Positions 24,749-31,788 of a DNA stretch of 64,000 nucleotides are shown piece after piece. The notes beneath the pieces were generated by a model. It was not told the DNA's origin. It searched no databases and worked only from the letters and a program-made list of their open reading frames with translations. The first letter of the stretch is position 1. The number at the start of each line of letters is the position of its first letter. The DNA is from Amycolatopsis nigrescens CSC17Ta-90 (lineage in GTDB: Bacteria > Actinomycetota > Actinomycetes > Mycobacteriales > Pseudonocardiaceae), in NCBI RefSeq assembly GCF_000384315.1, contig NZ_ARVW01000001.1, positions 5,022,157-5,086,156 of the forward strand. Direction: 5' to 3'. The position numbers were made by a program, and so were the translations under genes.

Positions 24749-25921
24749 CTACAGTGATACGCCCGCCTGTTTGGCCAGTTTTGTCAAGGTGGGATTGCTT
24801 CGCTTGTGCAGGGAGATCAGTACGCGCATCAATTCCCTGCTTGTCGGATGCACCTTGGCCATCTGAGGGGCGATGTCCCATGCGTCCTTCAGGGATTCCA
24901 GAGCGCCATCACGATCGCCGAGGGCCAATTTCGCCCTGGCCACATTCATGTGCAGGGGTCCGACGCGAGTGGCTGGTAGATTCAGCCGGCGGCGCCCCAG
25001 ACCGTCCATTGTAGCCAGTGCCTTTCGGTGATCTTCCAGATCCACCGAAGTTGCTATAAGATGATTCGTTGTGTTTTCTGGGCCGAAGTGTAAACCGTGA
25101 GACTTGACGTCTTCGGGGAATTGTTCGGCTACGCGCCAAGCTGCCACTGTATGCCGCTCGGCTTCGGCGCTGTCGCCCATTCTCCCCGCCAAGGTAAGAC
25201 CACGAAGATGGAGTTGCCCAAGCCCGAACGCCCTGGCTTCGCCTTCCAAGGACGACTCGGCCCTGACGATGGCTCGATCGACGATCGCCAGCCCTCCCGC
25301 GAAGTCTCCTGAATTGAGAAACGTGCCGGCCTCGTCCCGGGACGCGATAGCGCTGACCAAGGGATCCGCGCGGTCGGCGGCGAGCTGTTGTTTCAGCACC
25401 GCAAGCTCCGCGAGGTCCATCCAGCGATGCCGCGCGGCAAGCCAGTAGACCGTGCTGTACACGTCGGCAACCATGGCCCAAGCCGAAGGCGAGCCAGTCG
25501 CGTGCGCGTAGTTGGTTGTCTTTTCGAGTAGAGCGGGCGTTTTTTCGAGAACCTCGGCCAGCTTGGCATCTCCGCGTAAGTCGGCTAGCGCGTCGAGGTC
25601 GTGGCTGAGGAACTCCGGGTTGGCAGGTGCTTCTCCAGGGAGGTCGAACCTGCGGATTGTCGAGCGCAGGTACTTCAGATTGGCCTCTTGGTCCTGTTCG
25701 ACGTGAGCTTTTCCGAGGACTTCGCCCAGGGTGACATGCATGGCTCGGGCAAGCGCTGCGGCCACGCCCTGGCTCAACGCCCGGTCTCCGACCTCGATCT
25801 TGCTCAGCAGGGACACCGACACGCCGGCTTCGCGCGCTAGCTTCACCTGGCTCATGTCGCGGGCCTTGCGGAGAGTCGCGACGTTCCTGCCTGGCCCGGG
25901 AGTCTCGTGTGTGCCGGTCAT
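24749..25921 (-). CDS. XRE-family regulator with TPR-like C-terminal domain
   Basis: From ATG 25921 the protein has about 390 residues; the upstream ATG at 25954 is less likely. An N-terminal HTH (LRKARDMSQVKLAREAGVSVSLLSKIEVG) lies at about residues 17-45, followed by a long helical region resembling tetratricopeptide repeats, for example FLNSGDFAGGLAIVDRAIV and AKLALGDRDGALESLKDAW. Such regulators often sense peptides or partner proteins through the TPR part. GC content falls visibly here compared with flanking genes. It is divergent from four small genes it may control. Confidence 0.83.
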   Translation of the reverse strand: MTGTHETPGPGRNVATLRKARDMSQVKLAREAGVSVSLLSKIEVGDRALSQGVAAALARAMHVTLGEVLGKAHVEQDQEANLKYLRSTIRRFDLPGEAPANPEFLSHDLDALADLRGDAKLAEVLEKTPALLEKTTNYAHATGSPSAWAMVADVYSTVYWLAARHRWMDLAELAVLKQQLAADRADPLVSAIASRDEAGTFLNSGDFAGGLAIVDRAIVRAESSLEGEARAFGLGQLHLRGLTLAGRMGDSAEAERHTVAAWRVAEQFPEDVKSHGLHFGPENTTNHLIATSVDLEDHRKALATMDGLGRRRLNLPATRVGPLHMNVARAKLALGDRDGALESLKDAWDIAPQMAKVHPTSRELMRVLISLHKRSNPTLTKLAKQAGVSL

Positions 25922-26182
25922 GGCTTCAGTCTTCCCTGTAGCGGTCAGCTCCAATCCGATGATCCCAGAGCCTGTGATCGCTTGCTAACTCACTGTGCAA
26001 CAAGTGTGCAAATTGCCTGCTCCGCTCTGTCGTTGACTGGTCACCGTGCGACTACAGCTGCGGGCTCCCCAGCTCCCAACCTGAGACGCACGGGCACTCC
26101 CTGGCTTCCGCGAGCAAGACCACTCGCGTTCTGAGCCAAGGGAGGCCCCGGATTCTGCGCTCGGAACTGACATGGAGGATCG

Positions 26183-26539
26183 ATGGCCACGACGAGTAAT
26201 CGCAACACGGGTCGAGATGATCCGGTGAGCGTGCCACTGGCGTTTCTGCGTAGGCGGGCTGGTGTCATCGGAGAGGCTGGGCGGGCGGTGCATCTGGTGC
26301 GGTTGCCGCCGGTGCTGGCTTACGGGCTCGCGATTGCCGAGTTTCCGTTCAACCTGGTCGCGTTGTGCGGTGAGGAGTTTGCCCCGGGGACAGCGGAGTT
26401 GCTGTCGAGAATCGCCGGGATGCCGTGTGTGGAGTGTCTTCGACTGTCGCCCGCGCCGCGGGATCAGGAGACCGGTGCGGCTATCGGGCCAGCCGGGTAT
26501 CGGCCGCCGTTGACCGATCTGTTCCGGATTAGTGCCTGA
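26183..26539 (+). CDS. Conserved small protein with CxxC, function unknown
   Basis: The 118-residue protein has no recognised domain. It has a basic segment (FLRRRAG), a hydrophobic stretch (VHLVRLPPVLAYGLAI) and three cysteines: C62 in ALCGEEF and C82/C85 in MPCVEC. Together with H37 they could form a zinc site. The pattern LCGxxF...GMPCxxC recurs in actinobacterial proteins encoded next to XRE regulators, from my general recollection. GGAGG lies upstream of ATG 26183. First gene of a four-gene run; 25922-26182 has no gene that I can support. Confidence 0.65.
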   Translation: MATTSNRNTGRDDPVSVPLAFLRRRAGVIGEAGRAVHLVRLPPVLAYGLAIAEFPFNLVALCGEEFAPGTAELLSRIAGMPCVECLRLSPAPRDQETGAAIGPAGYRPPLTDLFRISA

Positions 26540-26548
26540 AAGGTTGCA

Positions 26549-26875
26549 ATGCTTAACGAAGAACAGCTCCGCGATGTGGAGAACGCGGTGGTCGTGGAGC
26601 TGGCCAGGTTGCGGTGGCAGCGGGGTTCGTCGCTGGCGGAGGTGTGCGAGTCGATGGGCGGCGGGCTGGATCCGACGCGGCTCTCCCGGATTCTCCGAGG
26701 CGAGCGGCAGCTGTCGCTTTGGCAGTTCGTCGGCCTGTGCCGGGTGTTCAACCAGTCGCCTGGGCGATTGGTCGACGAAGCGTGCCGGGTTATGCTCGAT
26801 CCGGTCGCGGTCCGTGATCTCGCCCCGCTTTTCGAGATCACTTCGTCGCCGGTAGGTGCTGAATACGGAGGTTGA
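26549..26875 (+). CDS. Small HTH DNA-binding protein
   Basis: The 108-residue protein contains an XRE-like helix-turn-helix at about residues 25-65 (GSSLAEVCESMGGGLDPTRLSRILRGERQLSLWQFVGLCRVF), the form seen in short actinobacterial regulators. It starts 9 bp after the previous gene with AAGG upstream. The last codons, Glu-Tyr-Gly-Gly-stop, contain the GGAGG ribosome site of the next gene. That 17-bp junction is repeated exactly at the end of the next gene. Confidence 0.72.
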   Translation: MLNEEQLRDVENAVVVELARLRWQRGSSLAEVCESMGGGLDPTRLSRILRGERQLSLWQFVGLCRVFNQSPGRLVDEACRVMLDPVAVRDLAPLFEITSSPVGAEYGG

Positions 26876-26877
26876 CC

Positions 26878-27399
26878 GTGCTCATCAAGCCTGGCCCCGA
26901 CTTCAGGCGATTTTTCCAAACCTTTGAACACGCGGCCTTCCGCCTGGAGGTGCGGGACCGGTACGACGCGCCATACGAGAACGAGTCGGTGCGGAAGTTT
27001 CTCGCCGGTGAGCCGGACGGCCTGGAGTGGGCGAACAGTTGGCTTCGACTGGTACGCGAAGGACGAGCGGAGGGACGTACTTTTTCACGTGTCCGCGTCG
27101 TGAGTCTCCCGCTTACCGATTACAGCCGCTTTGGCCTATGGGTTTCTCAGTTCACTGTCGAAGCGGGTGAAGATATTCGATATGTCGCTCGCGACGAGGC
27201 GGCCGACCTGCCGAGCCACGACTACTGGATGTTCGACTCGCGCACCGTGATTCGGATGCACTTCGATGACGAGTCTGTCTTCCTGGGCGGCGAAATCATT
27301 GACGACCCGGCCGAGGTGGTGCAACACAACTACTGGCGCGATGCCGCCTGGCATAAGGCGGTGCGACGGGAAGACTTTGCCACCGATTACGGAGGTTGA
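26878..27399 (+). CDS. DUF6879 family protein
   Basis: From GTG 26878, six bases after GGAGG, the protein has 173 residues. It matches DUF6879: an N-terminal FRRFFQTFEHAAFRLEVRDRY, then GEPDGLEWANSWLRLVREGRAEGRTFSRVRVVS, PLTDYSRFGL, and the acidic tail DYWMFDSRTVIRMHFDDESVFLGGEII. The family is typical of actinomycetes, encoded beside XRE regulators, and has no established activity. It ends in Asp-Tyr-Gly-Gly within the duplicated 17-bp junction. Confidence 0.8.
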   Translation: MLIKPGPDFRRFFQTFEHAAFRLEVRDRYDAPYENESVRKFLAGEPDGLEWANSWLRLVREGRAEGRTFSRVRVVSLPLTDYSRFGLWVSQFTVEAGEDIRYVARDEAADLPSHDYWMFDSRTVIRMHFDDESVFLGGEIIDDPAEVVQHNYWRDAAWHKAVRREDFATDYGG

Positions 27400-27401
27400 C
27401 C

Positions 27402-27422
27402 GTGGCTGAGGATCCGAAATGA
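27402..27422 (+). other. Six-codon mini-ORF overlapping the methyltransferase start
   Basis: The second copy of the junction TACGGAGGTTGACCGTG (27388-27404) ends in GTG, which opens Met-Ala-Glu-Asp-Pro-Lys-stop. Its TGA overlaps the ATG of the methyltransferase gene (ATGA). It may be a leader that couples translation, or the trace of a former start followed by a frameshift. Confidence 0.4.
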
Positions 27423-28471
27423 TCGACTGGCAGCGGGTGTTCGAGACCGTGCCAAGGGAGTCGTTCATACCTGACCGGATCTATGTCCGGGTCAAGGGAA
27501 ACCGTTTCGAGGTCGTCGATCGGTACCAGGATCCCTCGCGGTGGCGGGAGCTGGTGGACGCCGACGACGCCGTCACCACTCAGGTGAACGACGGGGCGGG
27601 GCTCGACGGAAGCCTCATCAGTTCGAGTTCGTCGAAGCCCGCGTTGATGAAGCTGATGTTGGATGCCCTCGATGTGGGCGAAGGACAGAATGTTCTTGAG
27701 ATAGGAACGGGAACCGGCTGGAACGCGGCGATCTTGAGCAGGAAATGTCAGGTCACCACGCTCGAAGTCGATCCCAGCGTGGCCGAGCGGGCGCGGAGGA
27801 ACCTGGCCGCCTATGACGTGGAGGTGGTCACCACAGATGGGGCTCTGGGATGTCCGGCCCGTGGTCCGTATGATCGAATACTGAGTACGGTCGCGGTGAA
27901 ATCCGTGCTTCCTTATAACTGGGTATCTCAGACGCGGCCTGGTGCCATCATCGTTGTGCCATGGGGGACCGAGTATCTGCACTCCCCGCTGCTCCGGTTG
28001 ACCGTGCGGCACGACGGAACGGCATCAGGGCCGTTCAGCGGCAATGCGGACTTCATGACTTTGCGCGGCCAGCGAACTTCTCAGGCGATACCGGACTACG
28101 AAGACGACCCCTACCGCGAATCGTCCACGGACCTGCATCCGTACTGGGCCACTGGCGATATCGAAGGAGGTGCCTTCGCCGTCTCCGTCCTCACGTCCGA
28201 CATCCAGTTCAATTCCACCGACCCGGATGAAGTCCTGTTGTGGGACAGCGCTCGTACCTCATGGGCGACGGTCAGCGTAGGCAGGGAAGGTCATCATCTG
28301 GTGCGTCAGCACGGACCTCGGAACCTCTGGGACGACGTGGAAAAGGCGGTCGATTTCTGGGCCGCGCGAGGCCATCCCGCCTATTCGCGATTCGGTGTCG
28401 TGGTCACACCTGATCGGCAATGGGTCTACCTGGACGATCCTGCGAACGAGGTCGAACGTCAGAGCTTGTAG
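27419..28471 (+). CDS. PIMT-like SAM-dependent O-methyltransferase
   Basis: The 350-residue protein is related to [20 protein letters not shown] O-methyltransferase but longer (PIMT is about 210-230). It has VPRESFIPDRIYV at the N-terminus, TTQVNDGAGLDGSLISSSSSKP in the substrate loop, motif I VLEIGTGTGWNAAIL at 92-106 and YDRILSTVAV. The TTQVNDG/SSSSSKP form and the extended C-terminus recall the methyltransferases of graspetide and FxLD lanthipeptide systems, which methylate Asp in peptides. No ATP-grasp enzyme, lanthipeptide cyclase or clear precursor is nearby. Its last 13 bp overlap the end of pqqB. Confidence 0.8.
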   Translation: MIDWQRVFETVPRESFIPDRIYVRVKGNRFEVVDRYQDPSRWRELVDADDAVTTQVNDGAGLDGSLISSSSSKPALMKLMLDALDVGEGQNVLEIGTGTGWNAAILSRKCQVTTLEVDPSVAERARRNLAAYDVEVVTTDGALGCPARGPYDRILSTVAVKSVLPYNWVSQTRPGAIIVVPWGTEYLHSPLLRLTVRHDGTASGPFSGNADFMTLRGQRTSQAIPDYEDDPYRESSTDLHPYWATGDIEGGAFAVSVLTSDIQFNSTDPDEVLLWDSARTSWATVSVGREGHHLVRQHGPRNLWDDVEKAVDFWAARGHPAYSRFGVVVTPDRQWVYLDDPANEVERQSL

Positions 28472-29349
28472 ATCGTGCCGTCTTCGGGGAGGGTGACGCC
28501 GGAGGCGAGGACGGCGGCGTGTTCGGGGGAGGCCGGGTCGAGTACCGGGTTCGTGTTGTTGAGGTGGGTGTAGGCCCATCGCACGTCCGGGCGCGCGGCG
28601 CGGAGCCGGCGGATCTGCGCGAGGCTGCCGGACGGGCCGGCGATCGGCAGGTGGCCCATCACGCTCTGTTCCAGGTGCGCGGCGCCACCGCTGGTCGCGC
28701 CGGACATCTCGTCCGCCGAGTAGAAGGTGCCGTCCAGCAGCACCAGCCCGGCCCCGGCGGTGAACTCGTCGAACCCGGGCGGCCAGCTCGCCAGGCAGGG
28801 CGCGTAGACCAGCGCGCCGCCGGTGGCCGGGTCTTCGATCCGGTAGGCCACCACCCACGGCCCGGTGGCGTCCGACGACCGCGCGTACTTCGGGCGTTTG
28901 TCGCCCACCGGCAGCACGTGCACCCGCAACCCGCCGAACTCGGTGCCCTGGTGCACCGGCGACCACTGCCAGTTTCCGTAAGCGTCCACCAAGCCGCGCA
29001 AGGGAAAACCCTCGTTCAGCGCCTGACGGACGGTGGAGGGCGCCCACACCTGAAGCCCGGCGCCCTCCCGCAGCATCAGCAGGCCGAGCGTGTGGTCGAG
29101 TTCGCCGTCGGTGAGCAGCGCGCCGCGGATCGGCGTGTCCCGCGGCCCTGGACCGGCCGCGAGCGCCGGGCAGGCCAGCACCTGCGCCCGGATGTCCGGT
29201 GACGCGTTGATCAGGTACCAGCCTTCGCCGGCGCTGACCGCGATGCAGTCCTGCCCCCGCGCGGGTGCGCCGGACTTGCACAGCCGGCACGCGCAGTTCC
29301 ACTGTGGAAACCCGCCGCCCGCCGCGGTGCCGAGCAGCAGGACCTTCAC
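28459..29349 (-). CDS. pqqB: PqqB, PQQ biosynthesis metallo-beta-lactamase-fold protein
   Basis: From GTG 29349 the protein has 296 residues, the normal length. It begins MKVLLLGTAAGGGFPQWNCACRLC, with the Cys19-x-Cys21-x2-Cys24 zinc site of PqqB. The degenerate metallo-beta-lactamase core includes LTDGELDHTLGLL and FYSADEM. PqqB is thought to hydroxylate the tyrosine of the PqqA-derived intermediate. The start overlaps the pqqE stop (GTGA). Last gene of the operon; its 3' end overlaps the methyltransferase on the other strand with no hairpin between. Confidence 0.93.
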   Translation of the reverse strand: MKVLLLGTAAGGGFPQWNCACRLCKSGAPARGQDCIAVSAGEGWYLINASPDIRAQVLACPALAAGPGPRDTPIRGALLTDGELDHTLGLLMLREGAGLQVWAPSTVRQALNEGFPLRGLVDAYGNWQWSPVHQGTEFGGLRVHVLPVGDKRPKYARSSDATGPWVVAYRIEDPATGGALVYAPCLASWPPGFDEFTAGAGLVLLDGTFYSADEMSGATSGGAAHLEQSVMGHLPIAGPSGSLAQIRRLRAARPDVRWAYTHLNNTNPVLDPASPEHAAVLASGVTLPEDGTIYKL

Positions 29350-30470
29350 CGCGTCACCTTCGGCCCGCGCATCACCAGCTCGTGGCCGGGGTCTGGCGCG
29401 GCCAGGATCAGGTCCACCACGTCGCGTTGCGGCGAACGGGAGCACACCGGGTCGGTGGAGGTCGCGTCGCCGGTGAGCAGGAACGCCTGGCAGCGGCAGC
29501 CGCCGAAGTCGATCGAGCGGCGGTCACAGGTCCGGCACGGCTCCTGCATCCAGTCCTCGCCGCGGAAGGCGTTGAAGGAACTGGACTCGTACCAGATCTC
29601 ACCGAGCGGGCGCCGGGTCACGTTGTCCAGGTCCAGCGTGGTGATCGCGGTGGCCGCCGGACAGGGCAGCACGTCCCCGTTCGGCGCCACGGTCAGCTGC
29701 CGCGCGCCCCAGCCGTACATGCACGGCTTCGGGTACGGCTCGTAGTAGTCCGCGAGCACGTAGACGATCTCCATCTTGCCGCGCAGCCGCTCGGTGGCGG
29801 CGCGCACCACCGGTTCCGCGGCGGCCAGTTGCTCCGGGGTCGGCATCAGCGTGGACCGGTTGCGCAGCGCCCAGCCGTAATACTGTGTGTTGGCCAGTTC
29901 GAGCCGCTCCGCGCCCATCCGCTCGGCCAAATCGATGATCCCGGCCAGCTGATCGTGATTCTGCTTGTGCAGCACCGCGTTCACCGTCATCGGCAGGCCG
30001 GACTCCCTGATCAGCGCGGCCGCGACCAGCTTGCGATCGTGCGCCCTGGTGCCGGCCAGCCGGTCCGCCCGCGCCGCGTCCGCGCCCTGCACGGAGAGCT
30101 GGATGTGCGCGAGGCCGCGATCGGCCAGGTCCCGCAGCCGCGCTTCGGTCAGCCCGAGCCCGCTGGTGACCAGGCTGACGTAGCAGCCGAGCCCGGCGGT
30201 GTGCGAGACGAGCTCCGGCAGATCCGGCCTCGCCAGCGGCTCACCACCGGACAGGTGCGTCTGCAACACACCGATTTCCCTTGCCTGGTCGAAAACGGCA
30301 CGCCACTGATCGGTGTCCAGTTCGGACTCCCGGCCGATCAGCTCTAGCGGATTCGAGCAATAAGGGCAATGCAGCGGACAACGATGTGTCAACTCGGCCA
30401 GCAATCCCAGCGGTGGTTCGACAGTGCTGGATTTTTCCTCCGCGGGAAGGAGTGCGTCGTCGCTAGTCAT
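29346..30470 (-). CDS. pqqE: PqqE, radical SAM enzyme cross-linking Glu and Tyr in PqqA
   Basis: This 374-residue radical SAM-SPASM protein has the CxxxCxxC cluster at Cys31, Cys35 and Cys38 (HRCPLHCPYCSNP) and auxiliary-cluster cysteines near the C-terminus (CMYGWGARQL, CRTCDRRSIDFGGCRCQ, a final CSR). It forms the carbon-carbon bond between the glutamate and tyrosine of PqqA, with PqqD as peptide chaperone. The start overlaps the pqqD 3' end by 8 bp. The 35-residue gap between start and cluster is slightly long for the family. Confidence 0.95.
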   Translation of the reverse strand: MTSDDALLPAEEKSSTVEPPLGLLAELTHRCPLHCPYCSNPLELIGRESELDTDQWRAVFDQAREIGVLQTHLSGGEPLARPDLPELVSHTAGLGCYVSLVTSGLGLTEARLRDLADRGLAHIQLSVQGADAARADRLAGTRAHDRKLVAAALIRESGLPMTVNAVLHKQNHDQLAGIIDLAERMGAERLELANTQYYGWALRNRSTLMPTPEQLAAAEPVVRAATERLRGKMEIVYVLADYYEPYPKPCMYGWGARQLTVAPNGDVLPCPAATAITTLDLDNVTRRPLGEIWYESSSFNAFRGEDWMQEPCRTCDRRSIDFGGCRCQAFLLTGDATSTDPVCSRSPQRDVVDLILAAPDPGHELVMRGPKVTR

Positions 30471-30723
30471 GCCAGGTCACCACCTTGCGGTCGGCCAGTT
30501 TGACGAGCACGTCGCGCACATCCTGCTCGCGCACCCCCGAGTAGCGGCCGCTGAGCTTCGCGGCAATATCCGCCACGGTCGCGACTCCATCGCACAGTTC
30601 GAGCACCGCGACGGCGGTCGGATTCGGCATCAGCACCCCTTCCGGGAAGAGCAGCACATGGGTTTCGCGGACGTGGTCGTAGGTCAGCCGAATGCCGCGC
30701 CGGAGCGACGGCCGGTCGGTCAC
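30463..30723 (-). CDS. pqqD: PqqD, PqqA-binding peptide chaperone
   Basis: From GTG 30723 the protein has 86 residues, starting MTDRPSLRRGIRLTYD. It shows the winged-helix-like RRE fold pattern of PqqD: RETHVLLFPEGVLMPNPTAVAVLELCDGVATVADIAAKL and a C-terminal helix (VRDVLVKLADRKVV). It carries PqqA to PqqE. GTG overlaps the pqqC stop (GTGA), and its own end overlaps the pqqE start. Confidence 0.93.
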   Translation of the reverse strand: MTDRPSLRRGIRLTYDHVRETHVLLFPEGVLMPNPTAVAVLELCDGVATVADIAAKLSGRYSGVREQDVRDVLVKLADRKVVTWHD

Positions 30724-31406
30724 GGCCGTTCCTCGGCGGCCCGTTCGATCCCGTCCAGCATCGACCACAGCACATCGCACTTGAAGGACAGCGCGGAGAT
30801 CGCGGCCTCCTGCTGCTCGCGGGTGGTGCAGTGCCGCACCACGAGCCGCACGGTCTCCTCGCCTTCGCCGGACACATGGTCGATCCGGTTCGTGAAGTAC
30901 TCCAGATCTTCCCGCTGAATCCAGGAATAGTTCGTCAGGATGTCGCCGACGCGTTGGCGCATCAGGTGTCCGGAGAACATCTCGGTGAGCCCGGAGGCGA
31001 CCGCCTCCACCCAGGGCTTGGTGCGGGCGAAGGTGACATAGGCGTCGACCGCGAACCGCACGCCCGGCGCGACGAGCTTCTCGCTGAGCACTTCGCCGCG
31101 GTCGAGACCGACCGCCTGGCAGAGCCGGAGCCAGCGCTCGGTTCCGCCGTCGCCATCGGCCTTCCCGTCGTGGTAGATGATCCGGTCCAGCCACTGCCGC
31201 CGGACCTCCGGCAGCGGGCAGTTGCTGATGATCGCGGCGTCCTTCTGCGGGATCATGCGCTGGTAGTACCAGCGGTTCGCGGCCCAAAGCCGCAGCTCCT
31301 GGCGGCTCAGCTCACCTGCGTGCAGCCGCCGGTGAAACGGATGTGCGCCCCAGTAACGGGAGGACAGCCCGCGCAGCGCGGCGACGAAGTCCTGCTCGGT
31401 CAGCAC
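30720..31406 (-). CDS. pqqC: PqqC, pyrroloquinoline-quinone synthase
   Basis: From GTG 31406 the protein has 228 residues. The heme-oxygenase-like all-helical fold is evident from RYWGAHPFHRRLHAGELSRQELRLWAANRWYYQRMIPQKDAAIISNCP and SGHLMRQRVGDILTNYSWI, both strongly conserved in PqqC, which performs the final ring closure and oxidation. TTG 31415 is another possible start, since no good ribosome site precedes either. The frame stays open upstream past pqqA, but that extension lacks family similarity. Confidence 0.92.
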   Translation of the reverse strand: MLTEQDFVAALRGLSSRYWGAHPFHRRLHAGELSRQELRLWAANRWYYQRMIPQKDAAIISNCPLPEVRRQWLDRIIYHDGKADGDGGTERWLRLCQAVGLDRGEVLSEKLVAPGVRFAVDAYVTFARTKPWVEAVASGLTEMFSGHLMRQRVGDILTNYSWIQREDLEYFTNRIDHVSGEGEETVRLVVRHCTTREQQEAAISALSFKCDVLWSMLDGIERAAEERP

Positions 31407-31476
31407 GGTGTCCAAGGTGAACCCCAAGTTGTCGAGTGGTGGCGGTGGGAGCCGGCTTTCGGCCCCCACCGGTGGA

Positions 31477-31578
31477 TCACTCCTCCATGCGGGCCGCGTA
31501 CGCGGTGACCTCCATCGGAGTTTCGTACTCGACGAAGTCCGGCGTGGTCCAGACCTCGAGCTGCGTGCCTTCAACCAT
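31477..31578 (-). CDS. pqqA: PqqA, precursor peptide of PQQ
   Basis: A 33-residue peptide starting MVEGTQLEVWTTPDFVEYE. The second half has PMEVTAYAARMEE, where Glu23 and Tyr27 have the E-x3-Y spacing that PqqE cross-links to make the PQQ skeleton. AAGGAG lies six bases before ATG 31578. It is the first gene of the operon and only 70 bp from pqqC. It is longer at both ends than the common proteobacterial PqqA of about 23 residues. Confidence 0.93.
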   Translation of the reverse strand: MVEGTQLEVWTTPDFVEYETPMEVTAYAARMEE

Positions 31579-31705
31579 GGTGCACTCCTTCGGTCTCCTG
31601 CGAACGGTGAATTTCTCACCACGGCTGAGCCTAGAAGCCGCACCAGGGCAGGGCCATAGTCCGATCGTCGTATCCCCGCATCAGCCGAACGGTTTGTTAA
31701 GAGGG

Positions 31706-31734
31706 TTACCGAAAGGTGGCAAAAAAGATATGAT
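31706..31734 (+). promoter_or_regulatory. Promoter of the sugar dehydrogenase gene
   Basis: TTACCG (31706-31711) and a near-consensus -10 TATGAT (31729-31734) are 17 bp apart in the 210-bp gap between divergent pqqA and the dehydrogenase gene. The region is unusually A-rich (AAAAAAGATATGATG). The pqqA promoter on the other strand is not obvious. Confidence 0.55.
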
Positions 31735-31788
31735 GTATGCCCGCCGCCGGGTAGCTGAGAATCGCGCTCTGTAGCACTAGGAGGCTTC

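Noticed and set aside
26864..27404. Tyr-Gly-Gly C-termini as a ubiquitin/Pup-like conjugation tail
   Set aside because: Both tails are fully explained by the ribosome site GGAGG read in frame at the duplicated junction; no ligase or protease is nearby.
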